From positions 1 to 64,000 of the forward strand of contig NZ_JASHJC010000011.1 in NCBI RefSeq assembly GCF_030733385.1: DNA of 64,000 bases. The letters run 5' to 3'. Source of the DNA: Roseovarius sp. MMSF_3359. Its GTDB lineage: Bacteria; Pseudomonadota; Alphaproteobacteria; Rhodobacterales; Rhodobacteraceae. The notes beneath the pieces were generated by a model. That model was not told the origin of the DNA. It ran no database searches and saw nothing but the letters and a program-made list of their open reading frames with translations. Below are positions 15,663-22,534 of this stretch, piece by piece. The first letter of the stretch is position 1. Each line of letters begins with the position of its first letter. Both the position numbers and the translations under genes were made by a program.

Positions 15663-16846
15663 GGGCGCCCCCAGGTCTGCTGAATCAATCCGGCGATTTC
15701 GTCATTGACGGCGTTCAGGCTTTCGATGGCCCGGTCATAGGTGGTGCGGGTGAAGGCGCTGCGTTCGACCTCGTAAAGCGTCTGCTTGGTCAGGCCGGCG
15801 TCGGAGATAGCGGTGGATTTGAGCATCGGCGCGTTCAGCACCGCGTCGCCATACATGGTGCGCAGGAAGGCGACGATGCGGTTTTGCGGCGCGTCGGCGG
15901 GCTCGTATCGGGTGAGGACGTAGCGCATCCAGTCATGGGACATGTCGGCGCCGCTTTCGGCGATAACGTCCATCAGATCAGCCGTCATGCGCAGGAATTG
16001 CGACATCGACATCACGTCGAGCATTTCGGGGTGAATGGTGACCAGCACGCCGGTGGCGGCCGAAAGCGCCGACATGGTGAGGAAGCCGAGCTGCGGCGGG
16101 CAGTCGATCACCACCACGTCATAGTCCATTTCCACCTGTGTTAGAGCCTCTTTCACCCGAAAAAAGAACAGCCCAGCATTGCCTTGCGCCAGAGCGCGGG
16201 GGGTGTCGTGTTCAAACTCCATCAGTTCGAGATTGCCGGGGATCAGGTCGAGATTAGGGATATAGGTCTTGCGGATGACTGAGCGGATCGGATCGGGGTC
16301 GTCGTAGCGAATTGCATCATAGAGCGTGCCGCCATCCTCAAGATCAAACTCGGGCTGGACGCCGTGAAGCGCGGTAAGCGAGGCCTGCGGATCAAGGTCG
16401 ATGGCCAGGACTCTGTAGCCGCCGAGCGCCAGGCGTTGCGCCAGATGGGCGGAGGTCGTGGTTTTGCCGGAGCCGCCCTTGAAGTTCATCACGCCGATGA
16501 CCTGAAGGTGGTCGCCTTCACGCCGTCCCGGCAGGTAATCGCCGGGTTTGCGAGCGGTTTTCTCCAGGAGCTCGCGCAGGGCCAGGATGTCCTGCGCCGA
16601 ATAATGGCGGCGGTTGCCCGGCGTCAGTTCGGGGGAGGGGCCCTTGCCATCGAGATGCAGTTTGCGCAGATAGGAATCGTTTACGCCCAGAAGCGCCGCT
16701 GCCTCACCGGAGGTGAATGTGCGCATGGTCTTTTCGGCATCGGGGGGAAATAGGCTTTCACGCTGCGTATGCAGCTGGCTTGCCAGCCATTCCGAATGCT
16801 GCCGGATCACAGCATTCAGGTCGTCCTGCGCGAATACCTTGTTCAT
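15659..16846 (-). CDS. repA: RepA, ParA-family partition ATPase
   Basis: A 395-residue ParA ATPase with an N-terminal MerR-like HTH (FTSGEAAALLGVNDSYLRKL, about 45-90) and the deviant Walker A motif KGGSGKTTT near residue 125, followed by IDLDPQASL and VVVIDCPPQLGF. ATG 16846 has GAGGG 5 bases upstream; the other in-frame ATG 12 bases earlier lacks one. It is the first gene of repABC and normally represses that operon with RepB by binding the promoter region upstream. Confidence 0.94.
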   Translation of the reverse strand: MNKVFAQDDLNAVIRQHSEWLASQLHTQRESLFPPDAEKTMRTFTSGEAAALLGVNDSYLRKLHLDGKGPSPELTPGNRRHYSAQDILALRELLEKTARKPGDYLPGRREGDHLQVIGVMNFKGGSGKTTTSAHLAQRLALGGYRVLAIDLDPQASLTALHGVQPEFDLEDGGTLYDAIRYDDPDPIRSVIRKTYIPNLDLIPGNLELMEFEHDTPRALAQGNAGLFFFRVKEALTQVEMDYDVVVIDCPPQLGFLTMSALSAATGVLVTIHPEMLDVMSMSQFLRMTADLMDVIAESGADMSHDWMRYVLTRYEPADAPQNRIVAFLRTMYGDAVLNAPMLKSTAISDAGLTKQTLYEVERSAFTRTTYDRAIESLNAVNDEIAGLIQQTWGRP

Positions 16847-16871
16847 CTGCCCTCTCATCTCCGTGTCGTGT

Positions 16872-16907
16872 TCACGGAAACTGACGTTTATCGCCTCTTT
16901 TCCGTGA
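16872..16907. promoter_or_regulatory. Inverted repeat upstream of repA
   Basis: TCACGGAAA (16872-16880) and TTTCCGTGA (16899-16907) form a perfect 9-bp inverted repeat 26 bp before repA. A second repeat (GCCTCTT / AAGAGGC) overlaps its right arm. This is the likely RepA/RepB-controlled operator of the repABC operon. Confidence 0.65.
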
Positions 16908-17284
16908 CTATTGTCTCAAGAGGCAGATTCGCGCAAGGATTTTCTACATCTAGTAGCTGATACTTGCCGAAGATACTACGTTACCCAAGCCGGCTTGGGT
17001 GGTTCTGGATCAACCGAACTATCCAGGATCGCGCTGAATGCCATGCACCCCAACACCCCGAAATGCAGAGGAGTATTGCATCAGCCGAATTTCGTGTGCG
17101 TCGCAGCGGCCTGCGGTCAACAGGCCAATCGGCGCAATATGAAAAAGCACTAGTTAGCAGCTAGCGAAATGAATGAAGACAGTACTGGAAAACAAATTTG
17201 GACGACGATCTTCTATGCTGACATTGGTCATAGCCTCATTGGATGGCCGCAATGCGGACTTTGCTGCCGCTCACTGGAGCCAAC
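16908..17284. other. Region upstream of repA without a recognised gene
   Basis: About 380 bp between the repA operator and the end of merR. Two overlapping frames of 60-116 codons have no recognisable domain. Apart from promoter sequences for repA near 16.9 kb, I see nothing defined. Confidence 0.5.
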
Positions 17285-17710
17285 TCAATGTCTGCTTTGC
17301 TCTGATCTGTCTTCGCCAAGACCACCTTTCATAAGAGAGTTCAGCATCGGACAGGCCGCAGTCCCGTCGTCACAATTTGCGGACAAGCTCAGAAGTGCTT
17401 CGCGGAGGCGTGTCAGGTTTTCGATCTTGGCGCTGATGTCATCCAGATGGTTTTCGGCCAAGGTCTTCACTTCACCGCAACTTCGACCACCCTGTTCCGT
17501 CAGCGACAAGAACGTCTGAATGATCGAGATCGGGAAACCCAAGTCTCGACAACGCCGCACAAACCTCAACTTCGCAATTTCATCGGGTGAGTATAACCTG
17601 CGCCCTCCCGGCGAGCGGCCCGGCTTAGAAACAATGCCTTCGCGCTCATAATAGCGGATCGTTTCGATGTTCACGCCGCTTTTTTCTGATGCCTTGCCAA
17701 TCGTGAACAT
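17285..17710 (-). CDS. merR: Mercury-responsive MerR regulator
   Basis: A 141-residue MerR protein. The HTH is FTIGKASEKSGVNIETIRYY, and the three Hg(II)-binding cysteines of MerR are visible as GRSCGE, LSANCDD and TAACPM, the spacing expected for Cys82/117/126. The start at 17710 (MFTIGKA) fits the family; the frame continues upstream without similarity. It is divergent from merT with a classic 19-bp-spaced MerR promoter between them. It should repress without mercury and activate merT transcription with it. Confidence 0.93.
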   Translation of the reverse strand: MFTIGKASEKSGVNIETIRYYEREGIVSKPGRSPGGRRLYSPDEIAKLRFVRRCRDLGFPISIIQTFLSLTEQGGRSCGEVKTLAENHLDDISAKIENLTRLREALLSLSANCDDGTAACPMLNSLMKGGLGEDRSEQSRH

Positions 17711-17715
17711 TTTGC

Positions 17716-17746
17716 TTGCTCCTGTAGCCACTACAGGAATTAGAAC
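17716..17746 (+). promoter_or_regulatory. MerR-type promoter of merT
   Basis: -35 TTGCTC (17716-17721), a 19-bp spacer holding the dyad CCTGTAG-CCA-CTACAGG, and -10 TAGAAC (17741-17746). The over-long 19-bp spacer is the hallmark of promoters untwisted by MerR proteins. Confidence 0.85.
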
Positions 17747-17752
17747 CGCAGA

Positions 17753-18139
17753 ATGGACCTGAATGCAAATCAACAAACGGCGACCGAACCCGGCATAGCT
17801 GCGCGGCTGGTCATGCCAATCGCGGCACTTCTCGCACTGTTGTCAGCCTCATGCTGTGTGTTGCCAATCGGACTGTCGATCATGGGCCTTGGTGGCACAT
17901 GGCTCACCGTGCTTGGGCCATTCATTGCGTACCGCGGTTTCATCCTTGTTGCTGTCGCCGTCGCACTCATCTGGGCGTGGTATCGGGTGATATCGCCCGG
18001 AACATGCGCAAGGCGTAGGCGATCCGCGATAGTCTGGGCATCCTTCGCCACCATTGCCTTTTTGGTTGCGCTGTCATCGCCATATTGGGAAGCCTTAGCG
18101 CAACGGTTCATGTGGGATTTGTGGAGATCGACCCGATGA
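17753..18139 (+). CDS. merT: MerT mercuric ion transporter
   Basis: A 128-residue inner-membrane protein with three membrane segments. The vicinal cysteines that take up Hg(II) are in the first one (LLSASCCVLPIGLSIMG), followed by the conserved GTWLTVLGPFIAYRG. A single cysteine in the cytoplasmic loop (SPGTCARR) is also present. MerT brings Hg(II) into the cytoplasm. Its start is only 7 bases after the -10 box, so its mRNA may have almost no leader. It overlaps merF by 4 bases. No MerP gene follows, which is unusual for MerT. Confidence 0.93.
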   Translation: MDLNANQQTATEPGIAARLVMPIAALLALLSASCCVLPIGLSIMGLGGTWLTVLGPFIAYRGFILVAVAVALIWAWYRVISPGTCARRRRSAIVWASFATIAFLVALSSPYWEALAQRFMWDLWRSTR

Positions 18140-18345
18140 AGGACAAATTACCGGCGCTTGGTCTAGGCGGCACAATTCTTGCGATCCTCTGCTGCTTCAC
18201 GCCGTTGTTGCCGATTGTGCTAACAGCACTTGGTCTGACTGGCCTGCTTGGCGTTCTCTACAACGATGCTGTTTTGCTGCCGATCTTGGCAGGTTTTCTC
18301 ATACTGACGGGGTACGCGCTATGGCGACAGAAGCAACAAAAGTAG
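18136..18345 (+). CDS. merF: MerF-like mercuric ion transporter
   Basis: A 69-residue protein with two membrane segments; the first has the cysteine pair ILCCFTPLLP. MerF imports Hg(II) like MerT. The ATG at 18136 overlaps the merT stop (ATGA). Many MerF proteins carry a second cysteine pair near the C terminus; here the protein ends WRQKQQK without it. It overlaps the next gene by 25 bases. Confidence 0.85.
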   Translation: MKDKLPALGLGGTILAILCCFTPLLPIVLTALGLTGLLGVLYNDAVLLPILAGFLILTGYALWRQKQQK

Positions 18346-18545
18346 TTTTGGAATCCACGCTGACCTGTCCATCATGCGGGCATGTGGAGACTGAAACCAT
18401 GCCTACCGACGCCTGTCAGTGGTTCTATGAATGCAAGTCCTGCCAGACAGTTTTGAAACCGCTCGAAGGTGACTGTTGCGTGTATTGTTCATACGCAACA
18501 GTGCCTTGTCCACCAATCCAAGAAGGCAAGTCGTGCTGCGCATAG
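18321..18545 (+). CDS. GDCCVxC-motif cysteine-rich small protein
   Basis: A 74-residue protein with ten cysteines: TCPSCG, CQWFYECKSC, GDCCVYCSYA and the final SCCA. The GDCCVxC motif marks a small family found in mercury-resistance operons, probably a cytoplasmic or membrane-associated metal relay. It is translationally coupled to merF by overlap. The CPSC and CKSC pairs look like a zinc-ribbon, and the C-terminal CC could hand on mercury. Its biochemical role is not established. Confidence 0.82.
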   Translation: MATEATKVVLESTLTCPSCGHVETETMPTDACQWFYECKSCQTVLKPLEGDCCVYCSYATVPCPPIQEGKSCCA

Positions 18546-18719
18546 CGGACTTTCGACACATCGCAGAAAGTCGGAAAGTTGGGCTCGAAGCAAACCTAAG
18601 CTGTAAGGCGCTGCCGTGACCGCAGGGCGGGAATATCCAGCCTCTAAGTGGATAAGGTCAAAGATCCGAACTACGGGTTAGAGCCGACTCACATCGCAAG
18701 CGACATTTTTGATACTCGA

Positions 18720-19214
18720 CTACCGTACCTGAAGTTGGCGCGTAAGAACCTCAACCATCTTTTTGGCCTCCGATGCATCAAGCCGTCCATGGTTCAAGAG
18801 AAATTCGGCGACGTCTCTATCCGTGTAACGCCCAGTAAGTATGTCGTCGCGCAAAATTAGCTTGAGGCGCGCGAATTCGGCAGCGTTATCGTGGCAAATA
18901 ATGCACTTTTCTTTAAACAGGCGTCCAGTGCCTTGAATGAACTCGAACTGCTCTACTAGCACGTCGATTTCCTGGTCCGATAACTTGCCGTGTCCTGCCT
19001 TAAGATAATCAATGACGGGGCGATCAGAGGCTTTTCCGACAAGGCCATTCTCTGTCGCAATCAGTTGCTCGGTAACAAAATCTCCGGCATGCGGTGCGTG
19101 GCAGCCTGCGCATCTTTGCTCGTAGATAAGGTGCGGATCTGACTGCTGGGCGTTAGAGGAAACTGCCCAGACTACAACACAGATTACTAAGCCAGTTTTC
19201 ACAAGCTGTTTCAT
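18720..19214 (-). CDS. Small di-heme c-type cytochrome
   Basis: A 164-residue secreted protein: signal peptide (LVKTGLVICVVVWAVSSNAQ), then two heme motifs, CAGCH at about residue 40 and CIICH at about 108. The second part resembles a cytochrome c subunit with an N-terminal half that binds another heme. The start at 19214 (MKQLVKTG) gives a proper signal peptide. It is a single gene facing away from the cytochrome b561 operon, which may share a role. The electron partner is unknown. Confidence 0.82.
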   Translation of the reverse strand: MKQLVKTGLVICVVVWAVSSNAQQSDPHLIYEQRCAGCHAPHAGDFVTEQLIATENGLVGKASDRPVIDYLKAGHGKLSDQEIDVLVEQFEFIQGTGRLFKEKCIICHDNAAEFARLKLILRDDILTGRYTDRDVAEFLLNHGRLDASEAKKMVEVLTRQLQVR

Positions 19215-19482
19215 GTTCAATGCATCCATGTATTGCGAAAGACAACCAGCAATCAGAATAGATGATTTCGAGGTGATCGCCCTTGATGAGCGTCAATTTT
19301 CAGACAGGCAGGTATTTGTTTCGGGGTTTATTTTGAGAATGGGCTGATTTCCGCTCTAAGCGCCAGCTTATTTGAGTGTGTCTAAGCGGTTCGCCAATGG
19401 CGCGACCGGTTGAGGCGTCCCAATTCCTTGGTGCGACCAAAACAAAAGTTGAAGCTCTAGCCATAACTGAATCGAGGAAGAT

Positions 19483-19734
19483 ATGCGCACACTTACACTG
19501 ATCACACTGTTCGCCATGACCACACCTGCACTTGCTGGCGACCTCACCATGGACACCACACTCGGCACCACATTGGTGGATGTACAGGCCAAGCTGGTCG
19601 AGATGGGGTACGAAGTCCGCAAGGCGGAGATGGAAGATGGAGAGATTGAGGTTTACTTCATCAAGGACGGCAAAATGGGAGAAGCCTATGTGAGTCCTGA
19701 GACCGGCAAGATCACCAAACTTGAAACGAAGTAA
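19483..19734 (+). CDS. Periplasmic PepSY-like small protein
   Basis: An 83-residue protein with a signal peptide (LTLITLFAMTTPALAG) and one PepSY-like domain: TTLVDVQAKLVEMGYEVRKAEME followed by EVYFIKDGKMGEAYVSPETG. PepSY proteins accompany membrane cytochromes and may carry ligands or regulate partners. It is the first gene of an operon with cytochrome b561 and a LuxR-type regulator; the next start is 4 bases after its stop. Confidence 0.82.
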   Translation: MRTLTLITLFAMTTPALAGDLTMDTTLGTTLVDVQAKLVEMGYEVRKAEMEDGEIEVYFIKDGKMGEAYVSPETGKITKLETK

Positions 19735-19738
19735 CACG

Positions 19739-20317
19739 ATGATGATGAAAGCTTCGGATTACTCAAGCGGGCGCGAAAGCGCCCGCGATCTGGCTGTATG
19801 GGACCCTCTTGTTCGATTGATACATTGGTCTCTTGCTCTGACAATTCTTCTGAACGGGGCGGTTATCGATGACGAGAGCAAACTACACGAATGGGTCGGC
19901 TATGTCGCGTTGGGGCTAGTCGCCCTTCGCCTGCTCTGGGCCGTGATCGGCCCGAAACACGCTCGGTTTTCAGCCTTCCCGCCAAGCCCGCTAGGGGCAA
20001 TCCGCCATACGCGGGCGATCCTGCAAGGAGAGCGATCGGTTCACCTGTCGCACAATCCGTTGGGGGCACTGATGGCCTACAACCTCTGGCTAACCGTGAT
20101 CATGCTTGGGGTGACCGGTTATATGATGACGACGATCCAGTTCTTTGGTGTCGATTGGGTGGAAGAGGTCCATGAGTTGGCTTTCAATTGGCTGATCCTG
20201 TCGGTTGCGCTTCATGTCGCTGGCGTAGCGTTTGACAGCTGGCACTCGGGTGTCAATTTGCTGCGCGCCATGGTAAATGGGCGAAAGCGTATCCCTCAGG
20301 AAGCCAAGATGGAATGA
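19739..20317 (+). CDS. Cytochrome b561-type membrane protein
   Basis: A 192-residue four-helix b-type cytochrome related to the Ni/Fe-hydrogenase cytochrome b subunit. Heme-ligand histidines are visible in RLIHWSLAL, KLHEWVGY, and VALHVAGVAFDSWH. The ATG at 19739 follows the PepSY stop closely; an upstream TTG in frame overlaps that gene and is less likely. It overlaps the regulator gene by 4 bases. It probably moves electrons between the quinone pool and a periplasmic c-type partner. Confidence 0.86.
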   Translation: MMMKASDYSSGRESARDLAVWDPLVRLIHWSLALTILLNGAVIDDESKLHEWVGYVALGLVALRLLWAVIGPKHARFSAFPPSPLGAIRHTRAILQGERSVHLSHNPLGALMAYNLWLTVIMLGVTGYMMTTIQFFGVDWVEEVHELAFNWLILSVALHVAGVAFDSWHSGVNLLRAMVNGRKRIPQEAKME

Positions 20318-20895
20318 AGCGCCATAGATCAGCGGCAACCACAAAGAAACGGCGTGCTTTTGCACTTGCAGGCATCATTATGCTGCAGGCTCTCTGCGCG
20401 CTGTTTTTTATCGGCGATGTGATTGTCGACCTTAGCCGCGGAGGACATCTTCAAGACCTGCATCTTGGGCTCGAAACTCTGGCGGCGGTTGCCCTCATCG
20501 GGGGTGTCTTTTTCCTGATGTTGGAGTTGCGGCGTGTGCTGGAACGCATGAACGAAATGGAATCGGGATTGAAGATTGCGCGTGGAAAGATGCTAGACGT
20601 AACGTATGGCTTCTTTGAAGAGTGGAAACTGACAGAAGCAGAACGCGATGTCGCCATAATGATCCTCAAAGGTCTGGATAATGAGACCATTGCACAGGTC
20701 AGAAATACAGCGACCGGAACGGTTCGCGCCCAGGCCACCAGCATCTACTCGAAATCAGATACCCATGGCCGCGCGCAGTTCGTCAGCCTGTTTATGGAGG
20801 AGCTCATGTCAGGCGGTTTTAGCGCAGATCAGGCTGCAGACGACCAACGGCCAGATGAGGCCAGAGCTTTGCCGGACCGCCCCCACGCAGAATAG
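20314..20895 (+). CDS. Membrane-anchored LuxR-type HTH regulator
   Basis: A 193-residue protein with two predicted membrane helices (about 15-38 and 50-72) followed by a short linker and a LuxR-type HTH (LTEAERDVAIMILKGLDNETIAQV, then TVRAQATSIYSKSDTHGRAQ; broken here for length). Such small membrane-bound LuxR proteins lack a receiver domain and may sense an event in the membrane. Its start overlaps the cytochrome b561 stop by 4 bases, which suggests it responds to that redox protein. Target genes are unknown. Confidence 0.84.
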   Translation: MKRHRSAATTKKRRAFALAGIIMLQALCALFFIGDVIVDLSRGGHLQDLHLGLETLAAVALIGGVFFLMLELRRVLERMNEMESGLKIARGKMLDVTYGFFEEWKLTEAERDVAIMILKGLDNETIAQVRNTATGTVRAQATSIYSKSDTHGRAQFVSLFMEELMSGGFSADQAADDQRPDEARALPDRPHAE

Positions 20896-21247
20896 TCATC
20901 GTGTTTCAGCGCTGTCCGCATAGCGCAGGGCCACGTGTATCGCGGTCTTTCAGGCTGTCTTTGGGATAGCCGGCCCTGGCTGCAAGGCGATATTTCATAG
21001 AGCGGGCTCACAGCAGACATCTGACGCAAACAGCCGGGCAATTCAGGGTTCACGGCGGAAATGCGGAACTTTGCGGACCTTGGGGAAGACTGCCCCAATA
21101 TTGTGGTCAATGTTACATGCCGATCCACATAATGGGACAGACGCAATCAAGAGATCGGCGGTGCCGGGTCTGAGTCGTTCTGAACAATCGCGCATGCGCT
21201 GAGACGCCTCGTTCAAGAAAACTTGTTCGCAGAAGTGAAGCCAAGAC
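20896..21247. other. Region of about 350 bp without a recognised gene
   Basis: This holds only short, overlapping frames on both strands without domains. A minus-strand frame ending near 20.9 kb (MKYRLAARAGYPKDSLKDR) looks like protein sequence but matches nothing I know; it may be a gene remnant. Confidence 0.45.
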
Positions 21248-21278
21248 TTGAACCTATAGCTGCTTGAGGTTTTAAACA
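21248..21278 (+). promoter_or_regulatory. MerR-type promoter before L,D-transpeptidase 1
   Basis: TTGAAC (21248-21253), a 19-bp spacer with an imperfect dyad (CTATAGCTGCTTGAGG), and TAAACA (21273-21278). The architecture and the CTnnAGCnnCT core match the PbrR/CadR/MerR promoters elsewhere in the window. Confidence 0.75.
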
Positions 21279-21344
21279 CAGGGCATCAGGATACATTGGC
21301 GAACGCGACCAGTGTGCCCGAAAACAATTGCCGGAGTACAATTA

Positions 21345-22007
21345 ATGCTGACACGACGTCATTTCATCTCGACAACCGCAGCCATGTTTTCTGCGCCATT
21401 GGCGAACCCTGTGCTGGCAAAAACCTGGCCAACAGCGGGTGAGAAGGCCGCGTGGGACGCACAAATTACCCCGGTGGGCTATGATCCAGCGACATCTAAT
21501 CCCTGGGGTCTGCATCCTCGCTTTTTGCCGCAGCGAGTGGTGGCAAATGATGGCTTGAAACCAGGTGATATCCACGTGGATGCAGTTGCGCGTTACCTCT
21601 ATCACATCGAAGAGGGGGGGACGGCAATGCGCTACGGCGTGGCGATTGCGCGCGGCAGACTCTACGAGCCAGGTACGTACACGATCCGGCGCAAGGTGGA
21701 GTGGCCGCATTGGACACCGACCACCTCGATGATCGAGCGGAACCCGGAGTATGCACAATACGCAGACGGGGTGGAACCGGGGCCGACAAATGCGCTTGGA
21801 TCACGGGCGCTCTACCTGTTTGTCGGCAATCGCGACACCTACTTACGGATACATGGAACACCCCACCCACGTTCCATCGGTGGCCGAGCCAGCTCAGGTT
21901 GCGTTCGCATGGTCATGGCGCATATCAATGATCTCTACCCAAAAGTCACGATCGGATCTACGGCATATCTTTATTCTGCCGAAGTGAGTTCCGTCGCGCA
22001 AGGTTAG
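21345..22007 (+). CDS. L,D-transpeptidase (YkuD), Tat-type signal
   Basis: A 220-residue periplasmic peptidoglycan cross-linking enzyme. A twin-arginine signal (LTRRHFISTTAAMFSAPLANP) precedes the YkuD domain; the catalytic part is RIHGTPHPRSIGG followed by SSGCVRM with the nucleophilic Cys. GLHPRFLPQRV near residue 50 and TPTTSMIERNPEY are typical of the ErfK/YbiS-like group. It follows a MerR-type promoter, so it is probably induced by metal. L,D-transpeptidases also attach lipoproteins to peptidoglycan; which reaction is used here is not visible. Confidence 0.9.
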   Translation: MLTRRHFISTTAAMFSAPLANPVLAKTWPTAGEKAAWDAQITPVGYDPATSNPWGLHPRFLPQRVVANDGLKPGDIHVDAVARYLYHIEEGGTAMRYGVAIARGRLYEPGTYTIRRKVEWPHWTPTTSMIERNPEYAQYADGVEPGPTNALGSRALYLFVGNRDTYLRIHGTPHPRSIGGRASSGCVRMVMAHINDLYPKVTIGSTAYLYSAEVSSVAQG

Positions 22008-22083
22008 ATCCTCGTGGAAATTGCGCGCATATCAGGTGGCAGAAGGTGACAGTGAAACGCAGTCGAGTTGACTGCGGCGGTGA

Positions 22084-22350
22084 TCAGCTTTCTCGGGCCA
22101 CGCAAATCGGGTTGCCGCCGGTTGTTCGCAAGGGAAGCAGCGTGGTTTCGACGGGTCCGCTGTGTTCGTACCAGTAGCAGCCATCTTCCGGTCGGAAGCG
22201 AGCCGAAGCGAGATCCTGACCAGGCGCAGCCAATTCTACCACGGCATCAGGAACTTTTCCGATGTTTGCCGATCCGTCTGGGGTGGTCGTTGCGGTGCAT
22301 GCTCCCAAGAGCAATACGCTGATCAAGTGTTTTGCTGTTCCAATTCGCAC
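22084..22350 (-). CDS. Small lipoprotein
   Basis: An 88-residue protein with a lipoprotein signal (HLISVLLLGAC, Cys at about 18). The mature part contains FRPEDGCYWYEHSGPVETTLLPLRT and ends with GNPICVARES, so it has two further cysteines. No named family is recognised. It lies between a metal-induced L,D-transpeptidase and the P-type ATPase, on the opposite strand, and may be a periplasmic accessory protein. Confidence 0.65.
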   Translation of the reverse strand: MRIGTAKHLISVLLLGACTATTTPDGSANIGKVPDAVVELAAPGQDLASARFRPEDGCYWYEHSGPVETTLLPLRTTGGNPICVARES

Positions 22351-22473
22351 GACAATCCCCTGCTACTTCACACAATTTCAGTTCCTGCCCATATCAATCG
22401 CATTCCTGACGCGATGTTGCAATGACTCGAATTTCGCGTGTGCGAGAAAAAGCGTCGATCGCTCACTTCGCCC

Positions 22474-22504
22474 TTGAACCTCAAGCCACTGTAGATCCTA
22501 CAGT
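22474..22504 (+). promoter_or_regulatory. MerR-type promoter before the P-type ATPase
   Basis: TTGAAC (22474-22479), 19 bp, TACAGT (22499-22504). A dyad ACTGTAG-ATC-CTACAGT overlaps the end of the spacer and the -10, shifted relative to the other promoters of this group. Confidence 0.7.
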
Positions 22505-22534
22505 CCTTTCATCGAGTGATTCTGGAGAGATTAA

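Noticed and set aside
18548-18572. GACTTTC/GAAAGTC hairpin after the mer operon as a terminator
   Set aside because: The loop is 11 bases and no T-tract follows; termination is not supported.
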